The notes: generated from the letters alone by a model not told the origin. A stretch of 64,000 nucleotides of DNA from Mangrovicoccus algicola (GCF_014903745.1 NZ_JACVXA010000013.1:1-64000), one strand, 5' to 3'; positions 47,373 to 58,359 are shown, numbered from the stretch's first letter. Made by a program: numbers and translations.

Positions 47373-48365
47373 TCACAGGCCCAGGCGCGCGCGCTCCCGC
47401 CGGAGCGCGTTGGTGATCCGCACCAGTTCCGCGCTGATGCCCGGTTCGCTGAGCGCATGCCCGGCATTGGGCACGAGCTTCAGCTCGGCGCGCGCCCAGG
47501 CCCGGGACAATGCCCAGGCGGATTGCGGCGGGCAGATCATGTCATAGCGCCCCTGCACGATGGTGCCGGGCACATCCGCGATCCGCGCGGCATTTTCCAG
47601 GATCCAGTCCGGCGACCCGAGAAACCCGCCATTGATGAAATAGTGATTCTCCAGCCGCGAGAAGGCCCGGGCGTAATCGGCGGGACTGTCATGCTGCAGG
47701 CCCTGGCTCTGGATCGACGCCAGCGCGTTTTCCCAGGCCGCCCAGGCGCGGGCATAGCGGATCTCGACCATGGTGTCGCCGCTGAACAGCCGCCGGTGAT
47801 AGGCGGCAATCAGGTCGCCGCGCTCCTCCTCGGGGATCAGGCGCACGAAGCGGTCCCAGACATCGGGCCAGAACTGCCCCGCCCCGCCGCCATAGAACCA
47901 GCCGAGTTCGCGCGGCGTCATCAGGAAGACGCCGCGCAGCGCCAGATAGGCGGCCCGCTCGGGATGGGTGATGGCATAGACCAGCGACAGGGTCGCGCCC
48001 CAGCTGCCGCCGAAGACGATCCAGCGATCCACGCCCAGTTCCTCGCGGATCCGCTCCATGTCGGCCACGAGATGCCAGGTGGTGTTGTTCTCCACCGAGG
48101 CATGCGGACGCGAGCGGCCGCAGCCGCGCTGGTCGAAGAGGATGACGCGATAGGCGGCGGGGTCGAAATAGCGCCGCATCGCCGGGCTGCATCCGCCCCC
48201 CGGCCCGCCATGCACCACGACCACGGGAATGCCCTCGGGCGATCCGCATTGCTCGACATAGATCCTGTGGCCGTCCCCGGTCTCGATCATCCGCTGGTCA
48301 TAGGCATCGACCGGAGGATACAGAAACTGGTGCGCCGTACGTTTTTGTCCCGAGACTTGCTCCAT
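47373..48365 (-). CDS. pip: Prolyl aminopeptidase
   Basis: Releases N-terminal proline from peptides. The 330-residue alpha/beta hydrolase has the oxyanion HGGPGGG, DQRGCGRS, the nucleophile elbow GGSWGATLSL and the catalytic histidine in NAGHALSEPG, all in S33 peptidase spacing. The ATG at 48365 lacks a ribosome-binding site. A TATATA box ends nine bases before it, so the transcript may be leaderless. Confidence 0.94.
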   Translation of the reverse strand: MEQVSGQKRTAHQFLYPPVDAYDQRMIETGDGHRIYVEQCGSPEGIPVVVVHGGPGGGCSPAMRRYFDPAAYRVILFDQRGCGRSRPHASVENNTTWHLVADMERIREELGVDRWIVFGGSWGATLSLVYAITHPERAAYLALRGVFLMTPRELGWFYGGGAGQFWPDVWDRFVRLIPEEERGDLIAAYHRRLFSGDTMVEIRYARAWAAWENALASIQSQGLQHDSPADYARAFSRLENHYFINGGFLGSPDWILENAARIADVPGTIVQGRYDMICPPQSAWALSRAWARAELKLVPNAGHALSEPGISAELVRITNALRRERARLGL

Positions 48366-48373
48366 GGAGCGAC

Positions 48374-48379
48374 TATATA
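48374..48379 (-). promoter_or_regulatory. -10-like box very close to the pip start
   Basis: TATATA on the minus strand would start transcription within about three bases of the pip ATG. No convincing -35 hexamer is at the right distance (TATGGC). In a GC-rich genome the box is conspicuous. Confidence 0.4.
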
Positions 48380-48430
48380 GGCGTGTTCGGGCCTCGGCCA
48401 TAGACCGCAACAGAAAAAGGGGAGCGCGGC

Positions 48431-49174
48431 ATGAGCGATGCGTCATCGTCCGTCGATCCGCAGGAGATCGCGAAATTCGAGGCCATGGCCGCCGAATGGT
48501 GGGATCCCCATGGCAAGTTCAAGCCGCTGCACATGATGAATCCCTGTCGGCTGGGCTATGTCACCCGCCAGATCGCGGCGGAATTCGGCCGCGACCTGAA
48601 CCGGCCCCGCGCGCTCGAGGGGCTGCGCATCCTCGATATCGGCTGCGGCGGCGGGCTCCTGTGCGAACCGCTGGCGCGGCTGGGCGCGACCGTGACCGGC
48701 GCGGATGCCGCCGAGCGCAACATCCCCGTGGCCAAGCTCCATGCCGAGCAGTCCGGGCTGGAGATCGACTACCGCCATACGACGGCCGAGGCGATCGCCG
48801 CCTCGGGGGAAAAGTTCGACGTGGTGCTGGCCATGGAGGTGGTGGAACATGTCGCCGATCCGCAGGCCTTCCTGTCGGTCTGCGCGCAGCTGCTGGAGTC
48901 CGGCGGGCTGACCGTGGTCTCGACGCTGAACCGCAACCCGAAAAGCTACCTGATGGCGATCATCGGGGCCGAGCATGTCATGCGCTGGCTGCCGAAGGGC
49001 ACGCATGACTGGGCGAAGTTCATCACCCCCGACGAGCTGTCGGGATTCCTCGAGACCGCGGGGATGGTGCCGGTGGACCGCCGCGGATTCGTCTTCAATC
49101 CGCTGGGCTGGAGCTGGTCGCTGTCCGAACGCGACCTGTCGGTGAACTACGCCATCGCCGCCCGCGCGGGCTGA
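48431..49174 (+). CDS. ubiG: Ubiquinone biosynthesis O-methyltransferase
   Basis: A 247-residue SAM-dependent methyltransferase acting at two O-methylation steps of ubiquinone synthesis. The SAM motif is [10 protein letters not shown], with ADAAERNI and the VVEHVADP segment following. [19 protein letters not shown] at the N-terminus is typical of UbiG. GGGGAG stands seven bases before the ATG. Its product, ubiquinone, is the electron acceptor of the Nqr complex and of DadA. Confidence 0.95.
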   Translation: MSDASSSVDPQEIAKFEAMAAEWWDPHGKFKPLHMMNPCRLGYVTRQIAAEFGRDLNRPRALEGLRILDIGCGGGLLCEPLARLGATVTGADAAERNIPVAKLHAEQSGLEIDYRHTTAEAIAASGEKFDVVLAMEVVEHVADPQAFLSVCAQLLESGGLTVVSTLNRNPKSYLMAIIGAEHVMRWLPKGTHDWAKFITPDELSGFLETAGMVPVDRRGFVFNPLGWSWSLSERDLSVNYAIAARAG

Positions 49175-49203
49175 GCGCGCAGGCGGCGGCGCGGGCGGAC
49201 AGG

Positions 49204-50034
49204 CTAGAGCCGCGCCAGGAGCTCCGCCTTCTTGGCCTGGAATTCCGCCTCGGTCAGCACGCCCATGTCCCGCAGCTGGCCCAGTTTCTCCAGCGCGGCG
49301 AAGACATCGCCCTGTACCGGCTGCGCCGCGGCGGGATCTGCGGCAGGCGCCGGTTCGGGGGCGGTCTGCGGCGCGGGCTGCCCGGCCTCCGGCGCGCTTT
49401 GCCAGGATGGCGCCTGCGCGGCCTGCCCCTGGCCCGAGACCACCGGCAGCTGGTTGAGATAGACCGTCCCGTACTGGCTGGTGAAGGTCCAGCTGGCATC
49501 GCCCGACTGCTGCTGGCCGACGCCGCCGATCTGGTGATCCAGCGTGTCGTAGACCGTCACCTGGCCGCCGAGATTGACCGCCAGCCGGCCCCTGTCGGGA
49601 AAGATCGCATAGCTGAGATTGTTCTGGCTGCCGGAGGAGGAGGGGCTGCCCAGTTCCGGCGGCCACCAGCTGCCGCCGCCGCCGAAGCTCATCGAGACAC
49701 CGCCCTGTCCCGTTCCCTGCCCCTGCCACTGTCCGCCGGAGGAGGGTGCGGGCGGCGGCAGGTAGAAGCTGCCATTGAACCAGGCCGCCGAGATCTCGCC
49801 GCACAGGTTCGACACCAGCGCCTGCAGGTTGGAATTGAACATGTCCCCGACCATGGTCATCCCGCCCGAGGACCATTGCCCCATGCCGCCCAGCTCGGGC
49901 ACCGAGAACTGGGCCATCGTGCCGCCGCCGCGGCTGACCGCGTCCATCATCGCGCGCACCGCGTCCTGGCTCAGCCCGTAGCGCCGCGACAGGTCCGCCA
50001 TCACCGCGGATCCATGCTGGGAAAGTTGGTCCAT
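49204..50034 (-). CDS. SHOCT-domain protein with Gly/Gln/Ser-rich centre
   Basis: A 276-residue protein. The start has a helical segment (SRRYGLSQDAVRAMMDAV). The middle is low-complexity Gly/Ser/Gln with aromatic patches, then Pro/Ala-rich. The last 35 residues are a SHOCT domain (EKLGQLRDMGVLTEAEFQAK). SHOCT is a short helical tail found on many otherwise unrelated proteins and thought to aid oligomerisation. No signal peptide. Function unknown. Confidence 0.8.
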   Translation of the reverse strand: MDQLSQHGSAVMADLSRRYGLSQDAVRAMMDAVSRGGGTMAQFSVPELGGMGQWSSGGMTMVGDMFNSNLQALVSNLCGEISAAWFNGSFYLPPPAPSSGGQWQGQGTGQGGVSMSFGGGGSWWPPELGSPSSSGSQNNLSYAIFPDRGRLAVNLGGQVTVYDTLDHQIGGVGQQQSGDASWTFTSQYGTVYLNQLPVVSGQGQAAQAPSWQSAPEAGQPAPQTAPEPAPAADPAAAQPVQGDVFAALEKLGQLRDMGVLTEAEFQAKKAELLARL

Positions 50035-50163
50035 GCGTCTCTCGCCGCCCCGGGCGGCGCTCCTGTTCTGCGGATCAGCCCGTGGCCTAGCATATCGCGG
50101 GACGCGCCGATACCGGAACCGCCTCTGCCGCCCGGCCTGCGGCAGATCCGCACCCGCCCCGCC

Positions 50164-51141
50164 TCAGCCGGCCAGCGCCGCCAGAACCTCGCGCGCGGCC
50201 GAAGCGGCCGTGCGCCGCCCCTCGGCCACCGCCGCGCCCAGCTCGGTTTCCAGCTGCCGCAGCGCCGGGTCGGCCGCCAGCCGGGCCATCAGCCCGTGGC
50301 GCAGCTCCTCGCGGAACCAGTGATGCGCCTGGCGGGCGCGGCGGGCCTGCCAGTGCCCTGCCGCGCGGCGCCAGCGATCCAGCGCCTGCATCTCCTCCCA
50401 GGCCGCCTCCAGCCCGGTTTCCGAAATCGCCGAGACGGTCAGCGCCTTGGGAAAGCCCGGCGGATCCTCCGGCCGCTTGCGCAGCAGCCGCAGCGCCCCG
50501 GCGTAATCCGCGCAGGTCCGCGTCGCCGCGGGCAGCAGGTCGCCATCGGCCTTGTTCACCAGGATCAGGTCGGCGATCTCCATGATTCCGCGCTTGACCC
50601 CCTGCAGCTCGTCGCCCCCCGCAGGCGCCATCAGCAGCACGAAGAGATCGCACATTTCCGCGACCATGGTCTCGGACTGGCCGACGCCCACCGTCTCGAT
50701 GAGCACGATGTCGAACCCCGCCGCCTCGCACAGCGCCACCGCCTCGCGCGTGCGCCGGGCCACGCCGCCCAGATGCGTCTGGGACGGCGAGGGCCGGATG
50801 AAGGCGCGCGGGTCGCGGCTCAGCCGCTCCATCCTGGTCTTGTCCCCCAGGATCGACCCGCCGGAGCGCGCCGAGGAGGGATCGACCGCCAGCACGGCGA
50901 CCCGGTTTCCCTGCGCGGTCAGCATCTTGCCGAACCCCTCGATGAAGGTGGACTTGCCGACACCCGGCGTGCCCGACAGGCCGATGCGCAGCGCCATGCG
51001 GCCCGCCCGGCCCAGGGTCTCGATCAGCTCCACCGCCGCGGCACGGTGATCCTCGCGGCCGCTTTCCACCAACGTGATCGCCCGGGCCAGCCCCCGGCGC
51101 TCTCCCGCCCGGATGCGGCGGGCAAGATCGGAAAGGTCCAT
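50164..51141 (-). CDS. meaB: Methylmalonyl-CoA mutase-associated GTPase MeaB
   Basis: A G3E-type GTPase that guards B12 loading and activity of methylmalonyl-CoA mutase. The 325-residue protein has Walker [36 protein letters not shown] and NKAD. GGAG lies eight bases before the chosen ATG; the frame continues upstream but is antisense to the DUF3108 gene. The mutase itself is not in this window. Confidence 0.94.
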   Translation of the reverse strand: MDLSDLARRIRAGERRGLARAITLVESGREDHRAAAVELIETLGRAGRMALRIGLSGTPGVGKSTFIEGFGKMLTAQGNRVAVLAVDPSSARSGGSILGDKTRMERLSRDPRAFIRPSPSQTHLGGVARRTREAVALCEAAGFDIVLIETVGVGQSETMVAEMCDLFVLLMAPAGGDELQGVKRGIMEIADLILVNKADGDLLPAATRTCADYAGALRLLRKRPEDPPGFPKALTVSAISETGLEAAWEEMQALDRWRRAAGHWQARRARQAHHWFREELRHGLMARLAADPALRQLETELGAAVAEGRRTAASAAREVLAALAG

Positions 51142-51246
51142 GGCGGCGCTCCGCTTGATCTGCCCGGGCACCCCGGGCCGGTTGACGATCCCCCCGGTTT
51201 TCTGCCTTGTGCCGGGGATGGATGGCAAGAGCGGAGGACAGGGCCG

Positions 51247-51957
51247 ATGACGCGCAGGGGATGGACCGCGACACTGGCGGCGCTGGTTCTGGCCGGTCCG
51301 GCCATGGCCGAAACCGGGACCTTCGACCTGCGCCTGGGCCCCGTGCCCGCGGGCACGCTGGCCTATTCGGCAGAAGAGCGCGGCGGGCGCTATGCCGCCT
51401 CCGGCGCCGTGCGCTCGGGCGGGCTGGCCGGGCTGTTCGTCGATGCCGCCATCGATGCCACGGCGCGCGGCCGGTCGGAGGGGAACGACTATCGCCCCGA
51501 TAGCTTTTCCTCCACCACCTCCGAGGACGGCGACACCGAGACCCTGACCTTCCGCTATGCCAACGGGGTGCCGCAGGTGTCGCGCGATCCCGCACCGTCG
51601 AAACCGCCGAAACACGCCGCCCCGCCGGAGGCGCAGGGCGGAACCGTCGATCCGATGACCGCCGCCTTCGCCATCCTGCGCGACCGGCCCGCGGATCAGG
51701 CCTGCGACCTGCGGATAGAGATGTATGACGGACGCCGCCGCACCGATCTGCGGCTGGTCGGCGGCACCGCCACCGGCGATGGCGGGCTGTCCTGCCGCGG
51801 CGAATACCGCCGCGTCGCCGGGTTCTCGCAGAAGGAGCTGGCCGAGAAGCCGGTCTGGCCCTTCTCCGTGACCTATGCCCCCGCGGGGGCGGCGCTGCGC
51901 GTCACCGAACTGGCGATCCCCACCAGCTTCGGCACGCTGCGGATGGTGCGGCGCTGA
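51247..51957 (+). CDS. DUF3108 family exported protein
   Basis: A 236-residue protein with a signal peptide ([13 protein letters not shown]) and the DUF3108 pattern: [19 protein letters not shown], a middle [11 protein letters not shown] and a C-terminal [10 protein letters not shown]. Members are predicted periplasmic beta-rich proteins of unknown function. GGAGG precedes the ATG. hrpB begins two bases after the stop, so the two are co-transcribed. Confidence 0.83.
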   Translation: MTRRGWTATLAALVLAGPAMAETGTFDLRLGPVPAGTLAYSAEERGGRYAASGAVRSGGLAGLFVDAAIDATARGRSEGNDYRPDSFSSTTSEDGDTETLTFRYANGVPQVSRDPAPSKPPKHAAPPEAQGGTVDPMTAAFAILRDRPADQACDLRIEMYDGRRRTDLRLVGGTATGDGGLSCRGEYRRVAGFSQKELAEKPVWPFSVTYAPAGAALRVTELAIPTSFGTLRMVRR

Positions 51958-51959
51958 GC

Positions 51960-54419
51960 ATGGCCCTTGCCCTGCCGATCGATGACGCGCTGCCCGCGCT
52001 GCGCGCGGCCCTGGCCTCCCATGGCCGCGCCGTGCTGCAGGCCCCGCCCGGCGCGGGCAAGACCACCCGCGTGCCGCTGGACCTCCTGGCCTCGGGGCTG
52101 GTCGAGGGCCGCATCCTGATGCTGGAACCCCGCCGCCTGGCCGCCCGCGCCGCCGCTGAGCGGATGGCCGCCACCCTGGGCGAGGAGGTCGGACAGACCG
52201 TCGGCTACCGCATCCGCGGCGACAGCAGGGTCAGCCGCGCGACCCGCATCGAGGTCGTCACCGAAGGCATCCTGACCCGCCAGATCCAGGCCGATCCCGA
52301 CCTGCCCGGCATCGGGCTGGTGATCTTCGACGAATTCCACGAACGCTCGCTGCAGGCCGATCTGGGGCTGGCCCTGGCCTGGGAGGTGCGCGGCGCGCTG
52401 CGCGAGGACCTGCAGATCGTCGTCATGTCCGCCACGCTGGATGCCGCGCCGGTCGCCGCGCTGCTCGAGGATGCGCCGATGGTCACCTCCGAGGGCCGCG
52501 CCTTCCCGGTGGAGACCCGGCACCTGGAGCGTCCGAAGGGCCCGCGCGAACGTATCGAGGCCGTGACCGCCGACCTGGTGGCCCGCGCCATGGGCGAAAC
52601 GGAGGGCGGCGTCCTGGTCTTCCTGCCCGGCGAGGGCGAGATCCGCCGCACCGAGGGGCTGCTGAAGGGCCGCCTGCCCGCCGATGCCGATATCCGGCCG
52701 CTTTTCGGCGCGATGGAGCTGAAGGCGCAGCGCGCCGCGATCGCCCCCTCGCCCGCCGGCCGCCGCAAGGTGGTCCTGGCCACCGCCATCGCCGAGACAT
52801 CGCTGACCATCGAGGATGTGCGCGTCGTGGTGGATGCCGGGCTGGCGCGGCGGGCCCGGTTCGATCCGAATTCCGGCATGTCGCGGCTGGTGACCGACCG
52901 CGTCACCCGCGCCGAGGCCGAACAGCGCCGCGGGCGGGCCGGACGGGTTGCGCCGGGGATCTGCTACCGCGCCTGGACGCGGGGCGAGGAAGGCGGGCTG
53001 GCCGCCTTCCCGCCGCCGGAAATCGCCGCCGCCGATCTGACCGGGCTGGCGCTGGACCTGGCGCAATGGGGGGCGGAGCCCGGCGACCTGGCCTTCCTGA
53101 CGCCGCCGCCCGAGGGCGCGCTGGCCGAGGCGCGGGCGCTTCTGGCCGATCTGGGCGCGCTGGATGCGGCCGGGCGGCTGACCGATCACGGTGCCGCGCT
53201 GGCGCGGCTGCCGGTGCATCCGCGGCTGGGGCACATGCTGGCCCTGGCCGGGCGGCAGGCGGCGGATCTGGCGGCGCTCCTGGCCGATCGCGACCCGCTG
53301 CGCGGCGCCGGGACCGACCTGCGGCTGCGGCTGGAGGCGCTGCGCGATCCCCGCCGCTTCGCCGCCGAACATGGAGAGATCGCCAGCCGCGCGGGACTGG
53401 AGCGCATCCGCGCGGAAGCCCGCCGCCTGTCCCGCGCCGCACCTGATGCGGCGCCTCCCCTGTCCCCGGCGGAGATGGCGGCGCTGGCCTATCCCGACCG
53501 GATCGGGCTGCGCCGCAAGGGCGACGATCCCCGCTGGCTCCTGTCCGGCGGCAAGGGCGCGGCGATGGATCCGGGCGACCCGCTGGCCGGACAGCGGCTG
53601 ATCGTGGCGCTGGACCTGGACGGGGACGCCCGCGAAGCGAGGCTCCGCCTCGGCGCGGCGCTCGGCGAGGCCGAACTGCGCGGGCTTTACGCGGATCGCA
53701 TCGCGGAGATCCCCGTCTGCCAGTGGTCGAAGCGCGACCGCCGCGTCGAGGCGCGGCTGCAGGAACGCTTCGGCGCGCTGGTGCTGACCGACCGCCACTG
53801 GAAGGACGCGCCCGAGGAGGCCGTCGCCGCGGCCGCGCTGGAGGGGCTGCGCGACCTCGGGCTGCAGGCGCTGAAACCCTCCGCCGCCTTCGACCTGCTG
53901 CGCGCGCGGCTGGCGCTGGCCCGCAACGAGATGCCCGGCCTGCCCGACCCTTCCGAGGATGCCCTGCTCGCCGAGGCGGAGGACTGGCTGCTGCCCTATC
54001 TGGGCCGGGCCCGCTCGGCTGCCGATCTCAAGGCGCTGGACCCCGGCCCGGCGCTGGCCGCGCGGCTGGGCTGGGACGAGGCGCAGGCGCTCGACCGGTT
54101 CGCGCCGCCGCATTACACCACGCCGCTGGGACGCCGCATCGCCATCGATTACGGCGCCGAGGCCCCCGAGATCACGCTGCGCCTGCAGGAAATGTTCGGC
54201 GAGACACGGCACCCGATGGTCGGCGGGCGGCCGCTGCGGGTCACGCTTCTGTCGCCTGCCGGACGGCCGGTGCAGACGACGATGGACCTGCCGGGATTCT
54301 GGACCAGTTCCTATGCCGATGTCCGCAAGGACATGCGCGGCCGCTATCCGCGCCATCCCTGGCCCGAGGATCCGACCGCGGCCGACCCGACGCTGCGGGC
54401 CAAGCCCAGGGGCAGCTAG
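51960..54419 (+). CDS. hrpB: ATP-dependent helicase HrpB
   Basis: A DEAH-type helicase of 819 residues, the usual HrpB length. Motif I is [15 protein letters not shown], motif II reads DEFHERS, motif III SATLD and motif [12 protein letters not shown]. The HA2 and HrpB C-terminal domains follow, ending in [15 protein letters not shown], a strong family mark. The cellular role is not established; in some bacteria mRNA processing is implied. Confidence 0.94.
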   Translation: MALALPIDDALPALRAALASHGRAVLQAPPGAGKTTRVPLDLLASGLVEGRILMLEPRRLAARAAAERMAATLGEEVGQTVGYRIRGDSRVSRATRIEVVTEGILTRQIQADPDLPGIGLVIFDEFHERSLQADLGLALAWEVRGALREDLQIVVMSATLDAAPVAALLEDAPMVTSEGRAFPVETRHLERPKGPRERIEAVTADLVARAMGETEGGVLVFLPGEGEIRRTEGLLKGRLPADADIRPLFGAMELKAQRAAIAPSPAGRRKVVLATAIAETSLTIEDVRVVVDAGLARRARFDPNSGMSRLVTDRVTRAEAEQRRGRAGRVAPGICYRAWTRGEEGGLAAFPPPEIAAADLTGLALDLAQWGAEPGDLAFLTPPPEGALAEARALLADLGALDAAGRLTDHGAALARLPVHPRLGHMLALAGRQAADLAALLADRDPLRGAGTDLRLRLEALRDPRRFAAEHGEIASRAGLERIRAEARRLSRAAPDAAPPLSPAEMAALAYPDRIGLRRKGDDPRWLLSGGKGAAMDPGDPLAGQRLIVALDLDGDAREARLRLGAALGEAELRGLYADRIAEIPVCQWSKRDRRVEARLQERFGALVLTDRHWKDAPEEAVAAAALEGLRDLGLQALKPSAAFDLLRARLALARNEMPGLPDPSEDALLAEAEDWLLPYLGRARSAADLKALDPGPALAARLGWDEAQALDRFAPPHYTTPLGRRIAIDYGAEAPEITLRLQEMFGETRHPMVGGRPLRVTLLSPAGRPVQTTMDLPGFWTSSYADVRKDMRGRYPRHPWPEDPTAADPTLRAKPRGS

Positions 54420-54437
54420 CGCCGCCCCCGGCGGGGC

Positions 54438-55364
54438 TCAGAGCCCCAGGCACCAGCGCATGACGGCCTTCTGGGCATGCATGCGGTTCTCGGCCTCGTC
54501 GAAGATCACCGATTGCGGCCCGTCCATCACCTCGTCGGTGACTTCCTCGCCGCGATGCGCGGGCAGGCAATGCATGAACAGCGCCTCCTTCCCGGCCGCG
54601 GCCATCAGCGCGCCGTTGACCTGGTAGGCGGCCAGCAGATTGTGCCGCCGCTCCCGGGTCTCGGGCGCGTCATGCATCGACACCCAGGTATCGGCCACGA
54701 CCAGGTCGGCGCCCTCGACGGCCTTCGCCGGGTCGCGCTCGATGGTGATGTTTGCGCCCGCCGCCCGGGCCGCCGCGACATATTCGGCATCCGGGTCCAG
54801 CGACTCGGGGCCGGCAAAGACGAAATCGAAGCCGAACTGCCCCGCGGCATGGATGAAGGAGGCGCAGACATTGTTGCCGTCGCCGGTCCAGACCACCTTC
54901 TTGCCCGCGATCGGTCCGCGATGTTCCTCGAAGGTCAGGATGTCGGCCATGATCTGGCAGGGATGGCTGCGGTTCGTCAGCCCGTTGATCACCGGCACGG
55001 TGGCATGCTCGGCCAGTTCCAGCAACGTCTCCTCGCCGAAGGTGCGGATCATGATCAGGTCGACATAGCGGCTGAGCACGCGGGCGGTGTCGGCGATGCT
55101 CTCGCCATGGCCCAGCTGCATCTCGGACCCGGTCAGCACCATCGTCTGCCCGCCCATCTGCCGCACGCCCATGTCGAAGGAGACGCGGGTCCGCGTCGAC
55201 GGCTTCTCGAAGATCAGCGCGACCATGCACCCCTCCAGCGGATGCTCGGCATCGGCCGTGCCGCGCGGCAGGCCGCGGCGGGCCGATTTCATCGCCGCCG
55301 CCTGGTCGATCATCGACCGCAGGTCCTCGGCAGACGTCTTGTGGATGTCCAGGAAGTGTTTCAT
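54438..55364 (-). CDS. argF: Ornithine carbamoyltransferase
   Basis: Makes citrulline from ornithine and carbamoyl phosphate. The 308-residue enzyme shows STRTR for carbamoyl phosphate, HPCQ and [10 protein letters not shown] for ornithine. It follows argD by 12 bases. A short hairpin (GGGGCT/AGCCCC, 54433-54447) spans its stop. The ATG has GAGG ten bases upstream. Confidence 0.97.
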   Translation of the reverse strand: MKHFLDIHKTSAEDLRSMIDQAAAMKSARRGLPRGTADAEHPLEGCMVALIFEKPSTRTRVSFDMGVRQMGGQTMVLTGSEMQLGHGESIADTARVLSRYVDLIMIRTFGEETLLELAEHATVPVINGLTNRSHPCQIMADILTFEEHRGPIAGKKVVWTGDGNNVCASFIHAAGQFGFDFVFAGPESLDPDAEYVAAARAAGANITIERDPAKAVEGADLVVADTWVSMHDAPETRERRHNLLAAYQVNGALMAAAGKEALFMHCLPAHRGEEVTDEVMDGPQSVIFDEAENRMHAQKAVMRWCLGL

Positions 55365-55376
55365 CGTTACCAAACC

Positions 55377-56564
55377 TCAGGCGCTTTCGGCGGGCTTCTG
55401 TGCCAGCGCGCAGGCGGCCCGGTCCAGCCGCGCCACCGCCTCTGCAATATCCTCGTCGGGAATGTTCAGCGCGGGCAGCAGCCGCACCACGTTATCGGCG
55501 GCGGGCACGGTCAGCAGGCCCTCGGCCTGGGCCGCCGCCACCAGATCGGCCGGGGCCACCCGGCATTTCAGCCCGATCATCAGCCCCGTCCCGCGCACCG
55601 TCTCGAAGATGGCCGGATGCGACGCGACCAGGCCTTCGAGCGACTGCCGCAGCAGCCCGGCCTTGCGGTTCACCTCGGCCAGGAAGGCCGGGTCCGAGAC
55701 GATCCCGGTCACCTTCAGCCCCACGGCGCAGCCCAGCGGGTTGCCGCCATAGGTGGATCCGTGGGTGCCCGCCTTCATGCCCTGCGCCGCCTCTTCGGTG
55801 GCCAGAACCGCGCCCAGCGGGAAGCCGCCGCCGATGCCCTTGGCGGACATCATGATGTCGGGGGTGACGCCTGCATGTTCATGCGCGAAGAGGCGGCCGG
55901 TCCGGCCCATGCCGCATTGCACCTCGTCGAAGATCAGCAGCGCGCCGACCTTGTCGCAGCGCGCCCGCAGCGCCTTCAGCGTGGCATCGGGGATCGCGCG
56001 GATCCCGCCCTCGCCCTGGATCGGCTCGACGATCACCGCCGCGGTATCCTCGGTGACGGCCGCCAGCAGCGCCTCGTCCTCGCCGAAGGGCACATGGACG
56101 AAGCCCGGCATCAGCGGGCCGAAGCCCTTGACCATCTTGTCGCCGCCCGCCATCGCGATGGCGCCGGTGGAGCGGCCGTGGAACGCGCCCTGCAGCGCCA
56201 CGATCTGCGCGCGCGGCGCGCCCGCCTCGTCATGGTACTTGCGCGCCATCTTGATCGCCAGTTCCGCCGCCTCCGTGCCGGAATTGGTGAAGAACACCGT
56301 ATCGGCAAAGGTCAGCTCCACCAGCTTGTCGGCCAGCTGCTGCTGTTCGGGAATGGTGTAGAGGTTGGAGACATGCCACAGCTTCGCGGCCTGCGCGGTC
56401 AGGGCCGCGACCAGTTCCGGCGCGGCATGTCCCAGCGCATTCACCGCGATCCCGGCGCCCATGTCCAGGAATCGGCGCCCGTCCGCCTCCACCAGCCAGG
56501 AGCCTTCGCCCGAGACGAAGGACAATGGCAGCCGCGAATAGGTCGGCAGAACGGACGGGATCAT
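55377..56564 (-). CDS. argD: Acetylornithine aminotransferase
   Basis: Class III PLP aminotransferase of arginine synthesis, 395 residues. NSGTEAAELAIKMAR and FHGRSTGA surround the cofactor, IFDEVQCGMGRTG holds the aspartate, and the PLP lysine is in MSAKGIGGGFPLG. First gene of argDF. A perfect -35-like TTGACA lies 51-56 bases upstream (56615-56620, minus strand), but no good -10 follows. An upstream start nine codons away is possible but lacks homology. Confidence 0.95.
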   Translation of the reverse strand: MIPSVLPTYSRLPLSFVSGEGSWLVEADGRRFLDMGAGIAVNALGHAAPELVAALTAQAAKLWHVSNLYTIPEQQQLADKLVELTFADTVFFTNSGTEAAELAIKMARKYHDEAGAPRAQIVALQGAFHGRSTGAIAMAGGDKMVKGFGPLMPGFVHVPFGEDEALLAAVTEDTAAVIVEPIQGEGGIRAIPDATLKALRARCDKVGALLIFDEVQCGMGRTGRLFAHEHAGVTPDIMMSAKGIGGGFPLGAVLATEEAAQGMKAGTHGSTYGGNPLGCAVGLKVTGIVSDPAFLAEVNRKAGLLRQSLEGLVASHPAIFETVRGTGLMIGLKCRVAPADLVAAAQAEGLLTVPAADNVVRLLPALNIPDEDIAEAVARLDRAACALAQKPAESA

Positions 56565-56790
56565 GGTCGTGGTCCTCTTCAGGAAGCCCAAGGCGTGCCC
56601 GAGGGCGGTATGTCTGTCAATGGGAGAGGGGGATGCGGGGACGTTTTGCCCTGCATCGCGGACAGGTCGGATCAGGCGCTGGCGCGCAGGCTTCGGCGCC
56701 TGGGGCGCAGGAGGGGGGCCGATCCGGTCATGGCGCGGGCCATATACCGGATTTTCCCGCCGATCCAGCGTTTTCCGCGCCGGTGCCCCG

Positions 56791-57594
56791 TCAGGGCTTC
56801 AACCGGTGGCCGCTGCGCAGCCAGTGCCAGCTCAGCGCCGCCAGCGCGCCGGCCACCGCGAGGCAGACCCCCATCCCCAGCCAGGGCGAACTGTCGGACA
56901 CGCCCAGGATCGCGTAGCGCGCCCCGTCGATCAGGTAGAAGATCGGGTTGACATGGCACAGCGCCTGCATCGCCGGCGGCAGAACCTCGATGGAATAGAA
57001 GGTCCCCGACAGGAAGGTCAGCGGCGTGATCACGAAATTGGAGATCACCGACATCTGGTCGAATTTCTCCGCATAGATCGCGCCGATGATGCCCAGGCAG
57101 CCCATCAGCGCCGATCCCACGACCAGCACCAGCGCCAGCCACAGCGGATGCGCCAGCCCGGTGCCCAGATACAGCATCATCAGCGCCAGCACCGGCAGCG
57201 ACACCAGAAGCCCCCGCGCCAGCGCCCCGGCCAGATAGCCCGCCAGCATCTCGCCCGCCGAGAGGGGCGGCATCAGCGTGTCGACGATATTGCCCTGCAC
57301 CTTGGCCACGAGGATCGAGGAGGAGGTGTTGGCAAAGGCGTTCTGGATCACCGACATCATCAGGATGCCCGGCGCGATGAAGCTGAGGAAGGGCAGGCCC
57401 ATCACCTCGCCGCGCCGCGTTCCCAGCGCCAGCCCGAAGACGGCGAGGAACAGCACGGCGGTGATCAGCGGGGCCATCACGGTCTGCGACCAGACCGCCA
57501 TGAAGCGGCGGGTCTCGCGCTCGGCAAGGGTGGTCATTCCCAGCCAGTTGACCCGGCCGAAGCGGCGGGTTCCCATGCGGCGGCTATTGTCCAT
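56791..57594 (-). CDS. ABC-2 type transporter permease
   Basis: A 267-residue permease with six hydrophobic segments. PLITAVLFLAVFGLALG and PLTFLSGTFYSIEVLP match the ABC-2 family, as in the permease at 22794, which is a distant paralogue. Unlike that one, there is no ATPase gene beside it. GGGAG lies ten bases before the ATG. It is divergent from gcrA. The substrate is unknown. Confidence 0.9.
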   Translation of the reverse strand: MDNSRRMGTRRFGRVNWLGMTTLAERETRRFMAVWSQTVMAPLITAVLFLAVFGLALGTRRGEVMGLPFLSFIAPGILMMSVIQNAFANTSSSILVAKVQGNIVDTLMPPLSAGEMLAGYLAGALARGLLVSLPVLALMMLYLGTGLAHPLWLALVLVVGSALMGCLGIIGAIYAEKFDQMSVISNFVITPLTFLSGTFYSIEVLPPAMQALCHVNPIFYLIDGARYAILGVSDSSPWLGMGVCLAVAGALAALSWHWLRSGHRLKP

Positions 57595-57747
57595 GGGGCC
57601 TGTCTCCCTTAGATAGTGGCGCGGCCTTGATCCGTCGCGCGGGTTGATACCCGCCATCGAAACGATATGATAGGGGCTTCCGGCGCGCCGCCGCCGGACC
57701 GGGCCGGAGCCGCTCCGGCCGTCGCTGAACCAGAAGTGGAACCACGG

Positions 57748-58353
57748 ATGTCCTGGACCGAAGAACGCGTCGAGCTGTTGAAGAAGATGTGGTCGGAAGG
57801 CCAGAGCGCCAGCCAGATCGCCAAGGCCCTGGGCGGCGTGACCCGCAACGCGGTGATCGGCAAGGTCCACCGGCTGGGATTGTCCAACCGCACCGGCGGT
57901 GCGGGCGCCCCGCCCAAGCCCGAGCCGAAACCGGCCGAAGCCCCGCTCACCGAGGCACCGAAAATGGAAGCACCCAAAGCCGCCGCGCCCGTGGCGGAAC
58001 CCGAGATCGAGATGGAAGCGCCGAAACCCCGCGAGACCGTCACCTCGGTCAAGATCCCCGTCCCCGCCGCGCGCAAGCCGATCGTCCCCGCCGGCCAGCC
58101 GCTGCCGCCGCAGCCCTCGGCCAACGAGGTCAGCCCCGAGGCGCTGGCCACCCAGCGCGAGGCCGAAATGAAGGCGCGGCGCCTGACCCTGATGGAACTG
58201 ACCGAGCGGACCTGCAAATGGCCGATCGGCGATCCCGCAACCGATGACTTCTGGTTCTGCGGCCACCCGGTCCAGGCCGGCAAGCCCTATTGCGAGGCCC
58301 ATGTCGGCGTCGCCTTCCAGCCCATGTCCTCGCGCCGCGACCGCCGCCGCTGA
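57748..58353 (+). CDS. gcrA: Cell cycle regulator GcrA
   Basis: Alphaproteobacterial transcription factor that binds sigma-70 RNA polymerase at promoters with methylated GANTC sites. The 201-residue protein has the N-terminal helix-turn-helix (MSWTEERVELLKKMW and SQIAKALGGVTRNAVIGKV), a Pro/Ala/Glu linker, and the C-terminal sigma-interaction part CKWPIGDP and FCGHPVQAGKPYC. The frame is open upstream by 27 codons, but homology starts at this ATG. Confidence 0.95.
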   Translation: MSWTEERVELLKKMWSEGQSASQIAKALGGVTRNAVIGKVHRLGLSNRTGGAGAPPKPEPKPAEAPLTEAPKMEAPKAAAPVAEPEIEMEAPKPRETVTSVKIPVPAARKPIVPAGQPLPPQPSANEVSPEALATQREAEMKARRLTLMELTERTCKWPIGDPATDDFWFCGHPVQAGKPYCEAHVGVAFQPMSSRRDRRR

Positions 58354-58359
58354 GCCGGA

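Noticed and set aside
51873-54356. Minus-strand open frame opposite hrpB
   Set aside because: Shadow of the helicase gene, with no recognisable protein features.
56560-56790. Consensus promoter for argD from the TTGACA at 56615-56620
   Set aside because: No acceptable -10 hexamer lies 16-18 bases downstream, so it is not listed as a promoter.
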